Notes under the pieces: model-generated
What the model saw: the letters and a program-made list of their open reading frames with translations, nothing else
Database searches by the model: none
Told to the model about the DNA's origin: nothing
NCBI GenBank assembly: GCA_001577345.1
Contig: LSLI01000009.1
Span: 1-64,000 of the forward strand
Direction of reading: 5' to 3'
DNA length: 64,000 nt
Origin: Candidatus Gallionella acididurans
GTDB lineage: Bacteria; Pseudomonadota; Gammaproteobacteria; Burkholderiales; Gallionellaceae
Part shown: positions 44,386 to 54,557 of the stretch, one piece after another
How positions within the stretch are numbered: the stretch's first letter is position 1
Layout of the letters: each line of letters begins with the position of its first letter
Program-made: the position numbers and the translations under genes

Positions 44386-44447
44386 GGCGGGAACAGCAGT
44401 TCGCCATCGAGTTCGACGTTGCCCGCCGGAATATGCACGGTGCTCAT
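44346..44447 (-). pseudogene. Dienelactone-hydrolase-like N-terminal fragment (33 aa)
   Basis: MSTVHIPAGNVELDGELLFPPCAKGVAVFAQYL*; ATG overlaps stop of the radical SAM gene (ATGA); family normally continues ...VFAHGSGSSR. Confidence 0.6.
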
Positions 44448-45541
44448 GTCGATCCTGCCATCACAATTGGAATGCGTTGCCGTCCGAACTGCTTGACGAA
44501 CTGTTCAAAATGTCCGGCCAGTGTCGCGCCGCAGTGCGGACAATTACCCTGCGCGTCCAGCGTGTAGTCGCGGATCGCGTGCCAGTCGCGCACGATCAAT
44601 GGATGCCGGCACGCCGGACAGTGCGTGGTGCCTCCGCTTACATCGTGCACGTTGCCGGTATACACATGCTGCAGTCCGGCGGAATGGGCGATCTGCCGGG
44701 CGCCGGTCAGCGTTTTCGCCGGGGTCGCGGGGATGCCGGTCATCTTGTAGTCGGGATGGAATGCGGTGAAGTGCAGCGGCACGTCGACGCCGAGTTCTTT
44801 TGCGATCCATTCGCTCATCCTGCCGATCTCGTGCGCTGTATCGTTGAGGCCGGGAATCAGCAGCGTGGTGATCTCCAGCCACACACCGGTTTCGTGGCGC
44901 AGATATTTCAGCGTGTCCAGCACCGGTTGCAGGTGCGAGCCGGTCTGTTTGACATAGAACTCGTCGGTGAAGGCTTTCAGGTCGACGTTGGCGGCATCCA
45001 TCTTCGCGTAGAAATCGCGGCGCGGCTGGTCGTGCATGTAGCCCGCGGTGACCGCCACCGCCTTGATGCCGCGCTCGTGACAGGCATCGGCCACGTCCAT
45101 CGCGTATTCGGCGAAGATCACCGGGTCGTTGTAGGTAAACGCGACGCTCTTGCAACCTAGCCGTTCGGCGGTGTGCGCGATGGCTTCCGGCGTGGCCTGG
45201 TCGGCGAGCTTGTCGAAGCTGCGCGATTTGGAAATATCCCAGTTCTGGCAGAATTTGCAGGCCAGGTTGCAGCCCGCCGTGCCGAACGACAGGATGCTGC
45301 TGCCGGGATAAAAATGGTTGAGCGGTTTCTTCTCGATCGGATCGACGCAGAAACCCGAAGAGCGGCCATAGGTGGTCAGCACCATCGCATCATCAACGCG
45401 GCCGCGCACGAAGCATGCGCCGCGCTGGCCTTCGTGAAGCTTGCAGTCGCGCGGGCACAGGTCGCACTGGATGCGCCCGTCATCCAGCCTGTGCCAGTAT
45501 TTTGCAGGATAGCGTTCGGCGATGCTGATCGGCTCATCCAT
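44444..45541 (-). CDS. amrS: AmmeMemoRadiSam system radical SAM enzyme
   Basis: CDLCPRDCKLHEGQRGACFVRG...SFGTAGCNLACKFCQNWDISKSR (CxxxCxxC variant)...; gene order with AMMECR1 and Memo homologues. Confidence 0.93.
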   Translation of the reverse strand: MDEPISIAERYPAKYWHRLDDGRIQCDLCPRDCKLHEGQRGACFVRGRVDDAMVLTTYGRSSGFCVDPIEKKPLNHFYPGSSILSFGTAGCNLACKFCQNWDISKSRSFDKLADQATPEAIAHTAERLGCKSVAFTYNDPVIFAEYAMDVADACHERGIKAVAVTAGYMHDQPRRDFYAKMDAANVDLKAFTDEFYVKQTGSHLQPVLDTLKYLRHETGVWLEITTLLIPGLNDTAHEIGRMSEWIAKELGVDVPLHFTAFHPDYKMTGIPATPAKTLTGARQIAHSAGLQHVYTGNVHDVSGGTTHCPACRHPLIVRDWHAIRDYTLDAQGNCPHCGATLAGHFEQFVKQFGRQRIPIVMAGST

Positions 45542-46121
45542 TCTGGTATTCCTTCGGGTCCCCCGCGATATGCTTTTCGGACTCGCTCCATTTGGTCACG
45601 GTGTAGCGCGACAGTTTTACCTCTGCGGCCCAGAAATCGTCGGGCAGCCCGGCCTTGCGTCTGAGCATTGCAAGAAAATCGCGGGGTCGTGCGAGGTTCT
45701 CCCACACCTGCGGCAGGAAAGTGCTGCGATATTGCCCGTACTCGAACACGATGCCATCCACTTGGGGACGCAATTGCGCCAGTGCGTCCGCCTCGTCCCG
45801 GACAACCATGGCCTGGGTAGCCGAGAGCAGCGAAACCTCGATTGTGGTGATGTCGAACTCATCCGCGCTCAACGGGGTAAAACGCGGATCGTGCAAGGCG
45901 GCGGACACGGCGTTGCCTTTGACATCGTCGAGCAGGGAACGGTGCGCCTGCAGAGATCCGATGCAGCCGCGCAGCTCGCCGGATTGCGTCAGCGTGACGA
46001 AGCACGCGCCATGCTCGGCAAGCCACGGTGCCGATTCATCTGCTGTGCGGGGTACCTGCAATACGCGCGCAATCGCGGCACGCGCGATCGGCAACAGAAT
46101 TTCTCCTTTTTCAATGGACAT
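45534..46121 (-). CDS. amrA: AmmeMemoRadiSam system protein A (AMMECR1 family)
   Basis: ACFVTLTQSGELRGCIGSLQAHRSLLDDVKGNAVSAALHDPRFTPLSADEFDITTIEVSLLS. Confidence 0.93.
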   Translation of the reverse strand: MSIEKGEILLPIARAAIARVLQVPRTADESAPWLAEHGACFVTLTQSGELRGCIGSLQAHRSLLDDVKGNAVSAALHDPRFTPLSADEFDITTIEVSLLSATQAMVVRDEADALAQLRPQVDGIVFEYGQYRSTFLPQVWENLARPRDFLAMLRRKAGLPDDFWAAEVKLSRYTVTKWSESEKHIAGDPKEYQNG

Positions 46122-46929
46122 TGCTTTCCTCCCTGGTGAAGGCGAAGGACGCGTACCCCACCACCCGATCATCTGACCCGGCTGTGTCACCGGAGTTTCG
46201 CAGATCGAGCAAATGAGGCGCGAGACGGTGCTTCTGCGCCGCGATGATCAGGCCGCTGATCGGCGTGCCGCCGCAGGCCTGGTCATGCGGAATCGGCTGC
46301 TGCAGATTCAGGATGGATTGCGCGGTTGCCTGATCCACGCGCTTAGCGGTGGCGTAGGGCAGATAGTGGGACAGGTCGGAGCTGATCACGATCAGCGTTT
46401 CGTCGCCGCCCCACACGGACTCCAGTACCTCCGCGACTTCTTCGGCAGTGGCCATGCCGACTGCCAACGGCAGCAACGTGAAATCCGTCAATATGCTTTG
46501 CAGGAACGGCAGTTGCACTTCCAGCGAGTGTTCCAGTGCGTGCGCGTGTGCGCTGACACCGACCTGCGGCAGGTGGGCGATGGCACGCGCGCCTGCAGCG
46601 TCCAGCGTCACGCGGCCGAGTGGCGTGTCGAAAGCATCCGCGCCGGACAAAGCCAGGCCGCGAACCGCGACACGATGGGTCGGGCCGAGAAGCACAACGC
46701 GGTGGATGCGGGCTGCAATCTTCTGGAGTGACGCATAAGCCGTGGCGGCGATCGCGCCGGAATAAATGTAACCGGCGTGCGGAACGATCAGCGCCTTGGG
46801 CACCAGATCAAGCAGGCGTGGGGTGTCGGCGCGCGCCTTAACCAGCAACTGTTGCACGTCATGCGCCAGCTGCCTGGGTTCGGCGGGGTAGAACATGCCT
46901 GCAACAGCCGCGGGCCGGATATTTTGCAT
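46111..46929 (-). CDS. amrB: AmmeMemoRadiSam system protein B (Memo-like)
   Basis: NIRPAAVAGMFYPAEPRQL...PKALIVPHAGYIYSGAIAATAYASL...VVLLGPTHRV...VISSDLSHYLPY. Confidence 0.94.
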   Translation of the reverse strand: MQNIRPAAVAGMFYPAEPRQLAHDVQQLLVKARADTPRLLDLVPKALIVPHAGYIYSGAIAATAYASLQKIAARIHRVVLLGPTHRVAVRGLALSGADAFDTPLGRVTLDAAGARAIAHLPQVGVSAHAHALEHSLEVQLPFLQSILTDFTLLPLAVGMATAEEVAEVLESVWGGDETLIVISSDLSHYLPYATAKRVDQATAQSILNLQQPIPHDQACGGTPISGLIIAAQKHRLAPHLLDLRNSGDTAGSDDRVVGYASFAFTREESNVH

Positions 46930-47039
46930 GGCAAACCTCGGGATATTCACTGGGTACTATCTGGAGGCGGGCAGGCGAATATCAAGGGAGTGCAGGCGGG
47001 ATGCCGGGGATTTATTGCAGGGGTTTTATGCCCTGAAAT

Positions 47040-47957
47040 TTATGCCCTGGGTTTTGTTGCCTGCTTACTGGCAGTGAGCAGCGCCACTATAGCCGTGTGC
47101 CTGTTTTTGGCGGCTATGCTCAAGGGTGTTGTGCCATCCTGGTATTCCGAGTCGGGGTTGGCTCCCTTGGCAAGCAACAATTTGACTACCTCGGTATGGC
47201 CGTTGGCGGCGGCCTTGTGCAATGGCGTCCAGCCGTCGTTGCTGGCCAGGTTGACATTCGCGCCCCCGGCTATCAGTTGACCGGCAGTAACGAGGTGCCC
47301 GCGCGTGGCCGCTTGCAGAAGCGGGGTCAAGCCATGTTTGCTGGCAGCGTTCACGAAAGCGCGTTTTTCGACGAGCAATTTCACCACTTCGCTGTAACCG
47401 TTGAATGCGGCCCAGTGCAGCGGCCCGTAGCCGGCCGCATCCTTGGCGTTGACATCGGCACCATGGCGAATCAGCAGAATTGCGACTTCTTCCCTGCCAT
47501 TGAAGGTGGATATCATCAGCGGAGTCCAGCCCTGTTCATCGCGTGTATTGATATCCACGCCGCAGTTCAGAAATAGCAAAACGGCTTTATGGTCGCCCTT
47601 TTCGGCCGACTGGGTAAAACCCCTTGGGGAGTAGGCATAGCCTTGCTGCTGGACGGCGAGTTTCTTGGAATTTTCAACGCTCTCCCAGGGATTGCCCCCG
47701 GCCGACATTTTCTTTTTCTTGTCGCGTATGTTTGCATGGGCCATGCTTAACGCAAAGATTTCGGATGCCACCTCGGGCGGAAATCCCTGCCGGGTCCCGC
47801 CGCGGTTGTCGATCATCAGGTCGGAGAAGTAAGCGTCAATCTCGTTTGAATTCCACAGCTCGGTGATAGTGTCCATCACGCGCGGATACCGTTCTTCAAC
47901 ATTCAGCGGATAACACTCTTCATATCCATCCAGCAGGAATAACAGTTTTTCGTTCAT
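47040..47957 (-). CDS. Ankyrin-repeat protein
   Basis: Five or more ANK repeats (DEQGWTPLMISTFNGREEVAILLIRHGADVNAKDAAGYGPLHWAAFNGYSEVVKLLVEKRA...). Confidence 0.92.
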   Translation of the reverse strand: MNEKLLFLLDGYEECYPLNVEERYPRVMDTITELWNSNEIDAYFSDLMIDNRGGTRQGFPPEVASEIFALSMAHANIRDKKKKMSAGGNPWESVENSKKLAVQQQGYAYSPRGFTQSAEKGDHKAVLLFLNCGVDINTRDEQGWTPLMISTFNGREEVAILLIRHGADVNAKDAAGYGPLHWAAFNGYSEVVKLLVEKRAFVNAASKHGLTPLLQAATRGHLVTAGQLIAGGANVNLASNDGWTPLHKAAANGHTEVVKLLLAKGANPDSEYQDGTTPLSIAAKNRHTAIVALLTASKQATKPRA

Positions 47958-48102
47958 GGAAAATTGCGCCGGTTGTCGCCCCAGAAAACACAGGGCAAGT
48001 TTACCCGATATCGGGCCGGCGAGCTAAATACGTGCCTGTTCAATGAAAGCGAATATATCGCACAGCGGGCGCTGGCGACGAAAGGATGCGCCTCATTTTT
48101 TG

Positions 48103-48447
48103 TCAATGCAGAACACAATCGCCAAGCGGTTTGTCGTCACGATAAGGAGAAAGGATTTGCAGCTTCCACTGGCCGGCAAGTTTCATCGCCGATGGTTTTA
48201 TCCTGTTCGCAATATCGGGGCACAGATATATTGCCTTCACATCGTCGGTGTCTATTGCAATGCCAAGCGTGTTGTTAACACTGTTGACCGTGCATTTTCC
48301 GGTGAAACCGGCGTCTTTTAGCGCAGCACACAATTGCCCGGCTTCCTGCGCGGTGTCCGTCTGCGTGTCGTGTTTCCCGCATCCGGATAGTGCTACCGGC
48401 AAGACCAGGGTTATGAATAGCAGGGCGGTATATTTCGGGGCGGCCAT
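48103..48447 (-). CDS. Hypothetical lipoprotein
   Basis: Signal/lipobox MAAPKYTALLFITLVLPVALSGCGKHDTQ. Confidence 0.6.
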   Translation of the reverse strand: MAAPKYTALLFITLVLPVALSGCGKHDTQTDTAQEAGQLCAALKDAGFTGKCTVNSVNNTLGIAIDTDDVKAIYLCPDIANRIKPSAMKLAGQWKLQILSPYRDDKPLGDCVLH

Positions 48448-48469
48448 TACGGGTTACGGTCGCATTCGT

Positions 48470-49453
48470 TTATCCAAGCAGGTGTTTCACATGGTCGCGT
48501 TCTTCCGTCAATTCGCGGTAGCTCTCTTCCATGTGATTACGCCCCAGTTCGCTGATCGGCAATCCCTGTACGATTCTGTAATTGCCGTGCTTGCAGGTAA
48601 CCGGAAAACCGTAGATGACGCCTTCAGGTATGCCGTAGCTGCCGTCGGACGGCACGCTCATGGTTACCCAGTCGTTGTGGTGGGAGCTGAGCATCCAGTC
48701 GTGGATGTGCGAGATGGCCGCATTGGCGGCACTTGCCGCGCTCGATGATCCGCGCGCCTCGATGACTGCCGCACCGCGCTTTTGCACGGTGGGTATGAAT
48801 TCCCGTTCCACCCAATCCTGGTCTGGCAGGATGTCGCGCACCATGCGGCCGCGTATTTCGGCGTGGTCGAGGTCGGGATACTGGGTGCCTGAATGATTGC
48901 CCCATACGATCATTTTATTGATGTCGCGGATAGGCTGGAAAAGTTTGAGTGCGACTTGGGCTATGGCACGGTTGTGATCCAGGCGCATCATTGCGGTGAA
49001 ATTGCTCGGATTCAGATCGGGGGCGTTCTTCATCGTGATCAGCGCGTTGGTGTTGGCGGGGTTGCCCACCACCAGCACCTTGACGTGGCGTGCGGCATGC
49101 TCGTTGAGCAGCTTGCCCTGTGCGGAGAAGATAGCACCGTTGGCCTCGATCAAATCCTTGCGTTCCATGCCTTTGCTGCGCGGGCGGGCACCGATCAACA
49201 GCGCAATCTCGGTATCCATGAAAGCCACCTTGGGATTGTCGGTGATGATGACCTGCTGCAACAATGGAAAGGCGCAATCTTCAAGTTCCATCATCACACC
49301 GCGCAATATTGGCTGCGCCTGCGGCAAATCCAGCAATTGCAGGATGACAGGTTGCTCGCGCCCAAGCATGTCGCCGTTGGCGATGCGGAACAGTGTGGCA
49401 TAGCCGATCTGTCCTGCTGCGCCGGTGATGGTGATGCGGATTGGAGCCTTCAT
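48470..49453 (-). CDS. mdh: Malate dehydrogenase
   Basis: [65 protein letters not shown]. Confidence 0.97.
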   Translation of the reverse strand: MKAPIRITITGAAGQIGYATLFRIANGDMLGREQPVILQLLDLPQAQPILRGVMMELEDCAFPLLQQVIITDNPKVAFMDTEIALLIGARPRSKGMERKDLIEANGAIFSAQGKLLNEHAARHVKVLVVGNPANTNALITMKNAPDLNPSNFTAMMRLDHNRAIAQVALKLFQPIRDINKMIVWGNHSGTQYPDLDHAEIRGRMVRDILPDQDWVEREFIPTVQKRGAAVIEARGSSSAASAANAAISHIHDWMLSSHHNDWVTMSVPSDGSYGIPEGVIYGFPVTCKHGNYRIVQGLPISELGRNHMEESYRELTEERDHVKHLLG

Positions 49454-49568
49454 GCTTTTCTCCCGGGAAATTAAAAGATATTTAATACCAACATGATAAT
49501 CATTCCACCACTTTTTTGTTGGGTAAATTGGTGTAGGATTACGCCTGTCTGTTTTATGCCGATCAGTA

Positions 49569-49943
49569 ATGAACAAGCAACGTCCCAAGCACCTCGCGCT
49601 GCACCTGATAAAACTGCCGCTGCCCGGTATCGTATCCATTCTTCATCGCGTCAGTGGCTTGATGTTGTTCTGTGCGCTTCCATTGCTGCTGCTGATGCTG
49701 CAGTACAGCCTGAAATCCATCGAAACTTACACGCAACTTGTCGAAATCCTGGGTAATCCGTATATCAAGATCATGTTGATCGGACTGCTCTGGGCGTCCC
49801 TGCATCATTTCTGCGCCGGGCTGCGCTATTTGGCGGTCGATCTGCACCTGGTGCGCAATCTCGCCCAGGCACGCAGCAGCAGCAAGGTGGTGATTGTGGC
49901 GAGTCTGGCGTTGACAATATTCCTGGGGATAAAGCTATGGTGA
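49569..49943 (+). CDS. sdhC: Succinate dehydrogenase cytochrome b556 subunit
   Basis: [30 protein letters not shown]...[15 protein letters not shown]. Confidence 0.94.
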   Translation: MNKQRPKHLALHLIKLPLPGIVSILHRVSGLMLFCALPLLLLMLQYSLKSIETYTQLVEILGNPYIKIMLIGLLWASLHHFCAGLRYLAVDLHLVRNLAQARSSSKVVIVASLALTIFLGIKLW

Positions 49944-50284
49944 ATCGCGTTGTTGTCGGCGCGCACTACGGCCTGCGTGACTGGTTGATGCAGCGCATTA
50001 CGGCGGTGCTGATGGCGCTGTATTGCATGGCTATGGTTGGTTATCTGCTGATGCAACCCTATCGGGGATATGACGTTTGGACTGAACTGTTTTCCAGCCA
50101 GACCGTGCGCACATTCAGCTTGTTGTTTTTGCTGGGCCTGTTCTATCACGCGTGGGTCGGCATACGCGACATTGTGATGGATTACGTCAAACCCGCCAGC
50201 GCGCGCCTGGTTATTCATGTGCTGGTGATACTGGCGCTGCTGCTTTATACGATCTGGTCGGTGCAAATTCTGTGGGGAATGTGA
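49937..50284 (+). CDS. sdhD: Succinate dehydrogenase membrane anchor subunit
   Basis: GAHYGLRDWLMQRITAVLMALYCMAMVGYLL...YHAWVGIRDIVMDYVKPASARL. Confidence 0.94.
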   Translation: MVNRVVVGAHYGLRDWLMQRITAVLMALYCMAMVGYLLMQPYRGYDVWTELFSSQTVRTFSLLFLLGLFYHAWVGIRDIVMDYVKPASARLVIHVLVILALLLYTIWSVQILWGM

Positions 50285-50425
50285 TGAAAATTTGTTTGTC
50301 GGGCGCATCGCGGTGTCGCGTGCTCGCTCATTCCTTGCCTATCATGTTTGATATGTCTTCGTCATTCGCTGCGCGGTTCCTTGCGCTGCATCCCGAAAAA
50401 CAAATTTCAAAGGATTCGGTTAACA

Positions 50426-52189
50426 ATGGCAATCGCTAACAGGACATTTGACGTGGTGGTGGTCGGCGCGGGCGGTTCCGGAATGCGCGCGGCGCTGCAG
50501 CTGGCACATGCGGGTCTGAAAGTCGCGGTGTTGTCCAAAGTGTTTCCGACTCGTTCCCACACCGTGGCGGCACAAGGTGGCATCGCCGCCTCGCTGGGGA
50601 ATATCAAGGAGGACAACTGGCACTGGCATATGTACGACACAGTGAAAGGCTCGGATTATCTTGGCGACCAGGATGCCATCGAGTTCATGTGCCGCGCCGC
50701 ACCGGAGGTGGTGTACGAGCTGGAGCATTTCGGCATGCCGTTCGACCGCACCGACAGCGGCAAGATATATCAGCGTCCGTTCGGCGGCCACATGCAGGAA
50801 TATGGCAAGACGCCGGTGGATCGCGCGTGCGCGGCGGCCGACCGCACCGGTCATGCATTGCTGCACACGCTGTACCAGCAGAACGTGAAAGCCAATACGC
50901 ATTTCTTCACCGAATGGATGGCTCTGGATCTGATCCGCGATCAGGACGGCGATGTGCTGGGCGTGACCGCACTGGAGATCGAAACCGGCGAGACGATGAT
51001 CTTTCAGGCGCGCGCAACCCTGTTCGCCACCGGCGGTGCCGGGCGCATCTTTCAGTCCAGCACCAATGCCTTCATCAATACCGGCGACGGTCTGGGCATG
51101 GCGACGCGCGCCGGGATTCCGCTGGAAGACATGGAGTTCTTCCAGTTTCATCCCACCGGCGTGTATGGCGCGGGGGTGCTGATCACCGAAGGGGTGCGCG
51201 GCGAGGGCGGTTACCTGGTCAACAAGGATGGCGAACGCTTCATGCCGAAGTACGCGCCGAACGCGAAAGACCTGGCCAGCCGCGATGTGGTGGCGCGCGC
51301 GATGACGATTGAGATCAACGAGGGGCGCGGTTGCGGGCCGCATGGCGACCACATCATGCTCAAGCTGGATCATCTCGGCGATGATGTGATCAGGCAGCGG
51401 CTGCCCGGGATACGCGAAATTTCGCTGAAATTCGCCCATGTCGATCCGGCCAAGGCCCCGATCCCGGTCGTTCCGACCGCGCATTACATGATGGGAGGCA
51501 TTCCCACCAATTACCACGGTCAGGTCGTCGCACCCTACAAAACCGGGCCGGATGAGGTGGTACATGGCCTGTATGCGGTAGGCGAATGCGCCTGTGTTTC
51601 GGTGCATGGCGCAAACCGCCTAGGCTGCAACTCGCTGCTCGACCTGATTGTGTTCGGCCGTGAAGCGGGCCGGCAGATCATTGAGGACATCAAGAACAAC
51701 CCCCATACCAAACCCCTGCCTGCCGATGCAGCCGAGCGTCCGCTGGCGCGTCTGGCCCGGCTGGAAAATCAGCAGAACGGCGAGAGCGTGTCTGAAGTCG
51801 GCGATGCGATGCGCAAGACCATGCAGAAGCATTGCGGAGTGTTCCGCTTTCCGGGCCTGCTGGCGGAAGGCGTTGAGCAGATCAAGCAGATCGCCGAGCG
51901 CGTCGCACACACCGGGATCCGGGATAAAAGCCGGGTGTTCAATACCGCGCGCATAGAGGCGCTGGAGCTGGACAACCTGATCGAGGTGGCACAGGCGACC
52001 ATGATCTCGGCGGCTGCACGCAAAGAGAGCCGCGGCGCCCATGCGCGCGACGACTTCCAGCAGCGCGACGATGTGAATTGGCTCAAACACAGCCTGTATT
52101 TTCGGGAAGGCAACCGGCTGGATTACAAGCCGGTAAGGTTGAAACCGCTTACAGTGGAATCGTTTCCGCTCAAGGCGCGGGTTTATTGA
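50426..52189 (+). CDS. sdhA: Succinate dehydrogenase flavoprotein subunit
   Basis: [23 protein letters not shown]...[16 protein letters not shown]. Confidence 0.98.
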   Translation: MAIANRTFDVVVVGAGGSGMRAALQLAHAGLKVAVLSKVFPTRSHTVAAQGGIAASLGNIKEDNWHWHMYDTVKGSDYLGDQDAIEFMCRAAPEVVYELEHFGMPFDRTDSGKIYQRPFGGHMQEYGKTPVDRACAAADRTGHALLHTLYQQNVKANTHFFTEWMALDLIRDQDGDVLGVTALEIETGETMIFQARATLFATGGAGRIFQSSTNAFINTGDGLGMATRAGIPLEDMEFFQFHPTGVYGAGVLITEGVRGEGGYLVNKDGERFMPKYAPNAKDLASRDVVARAMTIEINEGRGCGPHGDHIMLKLDHLGDDVIRQRLPGIREISLKFAHVDPAKAPIPVVPTAHYMMGGIPTNYHGQVVAPYKTGPDEVVHGLYAVGECACVSVHGANRLGCNSLLDLIVFGREAGRQIIEDIKNNPHTKPLPADAAERPLARLARLENQQNGESVSEVGDAMRKTMQKHCGVFRFPGLLAEGVEQIKQIAERVAHTGIRDKSRVFNTARIEALELDNLIEVAQATMISAAARKESRGAHARDDFQQRDDVNWLKHSLYFREGNRLDYKPVRLKPLTVESFPLKARVY

Positions 52190-52274
52190 GCCGGTAGTTC
52201 GTGGCACGTAGCGGGTAGCCTAATCAGCCGCCAACTACCCGTTACCAGCTATCCGTACTGGCTAAGGAGCATTC

Positions 52275-52982
52275 ATGAAGTTTCGTATTTACCGTTACAA
52301 CCCGGACACGGACACTGCGCCGTACATGCAGGACTATGAACTGGACATCAGGCTCGACGACAGCACCCAGGGGAAGATGCTGCTCGACGCACTGTTGCTG
52401 ATCAAACAACAGGACGACAGCCTGTCATTGCGCAAGTCATGCCGCGAGGGTGTGTGCGGTTCGGACGCGATGAATATCAACGGACGCAACGGCCTGGCGT
52501 GCATCACGCCGCTGTCTTCACTGAAGGAGCCGGTGGAACTGCGGCCGTTGCCGGGTTTGCCGGTGATACGCGACCTGATCGTGGACATGACGCAGTTTTT
52601 CAAGCAATACCATTCCGTCAAGCCCTACCTGATCAACAACGAACCCCCGCCTGAAACCGAGCGCCTGCAATCGCCCGAGCAGCGCGCGCATCTGAACGGT
52701 TTGTATGAATGCATCCTGTGCGGTTGCTGCACGACGGCATGCCCGTCATTCTGGTGGAACCCGGACAAATTCGTCGGCCCGGCCGGCCTGCTGCAGGCTT
52801 ATCGTTTTATCGCCGACACGCGCGATCAGGCAACCAGCGAGCGTCTTGATGATCTTGAAGATCCTTACCGGTTGTTCCGCTGCCACACCATCATGAATTG
52901 TGTGGATGTGTGCCCCAAGGAATTGAATCCGACCGAGGCCATCGGCAACATCAAGGATCTGATGGTCAGGCGCATGGTGTGA
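52275..52982 (+). CDS. sdhB: Succinate dehydrogenase iron-sulfur subunit
   Basis: [22 protein letters not shown]...[22 protein letters not shown]...[18 protein letters not shown]. Confidence 0.98.
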   Translation: MKFRIYRYNPDTDTAPYMQDYELDIRLDDSTQGKMLLDALLLIKQQDDSLSLRKSCREGVCGSDAMNINGRNGLACITPLSSLKEPVELRPLPGLPVIRDLIVDMTQFFKQYHSVKPYLINNEPPPETERLQSPEQRAHLNGLYECILCGCCTTACPSFWWNPDKFVGPAGLLQAYRFIADTRDQATSERLDDLEDPYRLFRCHTIMNCVDVCPKELNPTEAIGNIKDLMVRRMV

Positions 52983-53239
52983 ATGTCGCCCCGAAAAATC
53001 TTGAGAGAGTGCGCTGGCGCTGCCGCCGCGGGTTGCTGGAGCTGGACATCGTGCTGGGACGTTTTATAGATAAGCATTACGCGCAGCTCAATGAAGATGA
53101 GGCGCGGGCATTCGAGGAATTGCTGGATATGCCTGACAACCCGCTCTGGGATATGATTGCGGGGAGAGCGGGGCGAGGGGTGCAGGAAGCAACGCAGGAA
53201 GCCCACAAGGCGCTGCTGGAGAAAATCAGGGCAGTCTAA
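52979..53239 (+). CDS. sdhE: FAD assembly factor SdhE
   Basis: GTG start overlapping sdhB stop; [51 protein letters not shown]. Confidence 0.9.
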   Translation: MNVAPKNLERVRWRCRRGLLELDIVLGRFIDKHYAQLNEDEARAFEELLDMPDNPLWDMIAGRAGRGVQEATQEAHKALLEKIRAV

Positions 53240-53270
53240 TATGCCCCACAACCTTTAGGAGTCGTGAAGA

Positions 53271-54557
53271 ATGGAAAAGAACCGTATCGCAACCCTTACC
53301 ATGGATGACGGGCGCAGTGTCGAACTGCCGATCATGTCCGGCACACTCGGGCCGGATGTGATCGATATACATAACCTCGGCAAACTGGGCATATTCACAT
53401 ACGACCCGGCATTCTTCTCGACTGCCAGTTGCACATCGGAAATCACCTTCATCGACGGTGATGCCGGCCTGCTTTATTACCGCGGTTATCCCATCGAGCA
53501 GCTGGCCGAGCAATCCGATTTCCTCGAGGTATGTTATCTGCTGCTGAACGGCGAATTGCCCGATGCCAGACAGAAGGCTGAATTCAACCGCAAGGTGACA
53601 TCTCATACGATGGTGCACGATCAGATAACGCGATTTTTCTCCGGCTTCCGCCGCGACGCGCATCCGATGGCGGTGATGGTCGGCGTGGTGGGTGCGCTGT
53701 CGGCCTTTTACCACGACTCGCTGGACATCAATAATCCCGAACACCGGGATATTTCCGCGTTGCGCATGCTGGCGAAAGTGCCGACCATTGCGGCGATGGC
53801 GCATAAGTACTACACCGGGGCCCCGTTCATGTTCCCGAAGAACAAATTCGGCTACGCGGAAAATCTGATGTACATGATGTTCGCCACGCCGGCTGAAGAA
53901 TACATACCAAACCCGGTGCTGGTTCGCGCGCTGGATCGCATCCTGATTCTGCACGCCGACCATGAACAGAACGCATCTACCTCTACGGTGCGGCTGGCCG
54001 GTTCCAGCGGCGCCAATCCATTCGCCTGCATTTCTTCCGGCATCGCCGCGCTGTGGGGCCCCGCACACGGGGGTGCCAACGAAGCCGCGCTGAATATGCT
54101 GATGGAAATCGGCGATGTGTCGCGGGTGAAGGAATATGTGCAGGGCGTGAAGGACAAGAAATACCGCCTGATGGGTTTTGGCCATCGTGTGTACAAGAAC
54201 ATGGATCCGCGCGCCAGTGTGATGCGCCAGACCTGCCATGAAGTGCTCAAGGAACTGAAGCTGGAAAACAACAAGCTGTTCGAGCTGGCGATGGAACTGG
54301 AGCGCACCGCGCTGAGCGACCCGTATTTCATCGATCACAAGCTGTATCCGAATGTGGATTTTTATTCCGGCATCGTGCTGAGCGCGCTGGGCATCCCGAC
54401 CAACATGTTCACGGTGATCTTTGCCGTGGCGCGCACCATAGGCTGGATTTCGCAATGGAACGAGATGATCGCCTCCGGTGATCACAAGATCGGCCGCCCG
54501 CGCCAGCTGTATCGCGGTGCGGTGAAGCGCGATTATGTTCCGGAGAAAAAACGTTGA
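53271..54557 (+). CDS. gltA: Citrate synthase
   Basis: [62 protein letters not shown]. Confidence 0.98.
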   Translation: MEKNRIATLTMDDGRSVELPIMSGTLGPDVIDIHNLGKLGIFTYDPAFFSTASCTSEITFIDGDAGLLYYRGYPIEQLAEQSDFLEVCYLLLNGELPDARQKAEFNRKVTSHTMVHDQITRFFSGFRRDAHPMAVMVGVVGALSAFYHDSLDINNPEHRDISALRMLAKVPTIAAMAHKYYTGAPFMFPKNKFGYAENLMYMMFATPAEEYIPNPVLVRALDRILILHADHEQNASTSTVRLAGSSGANPFACISSGIAALWGPAHGGANEAALNMLMEIGDVSRVKEYVQGVKDKKYRLMGFGHRVYKNMDPRASVMRQTCHEVLKELKLENNKLFELAMELERTALSDPYFIDHKLYPNVDFYSGIVLSALGIPTNMFTVIFAVARTIGWISQWNEMIASGDHKIGRPRQLYRGAVKRDYVPEKKR

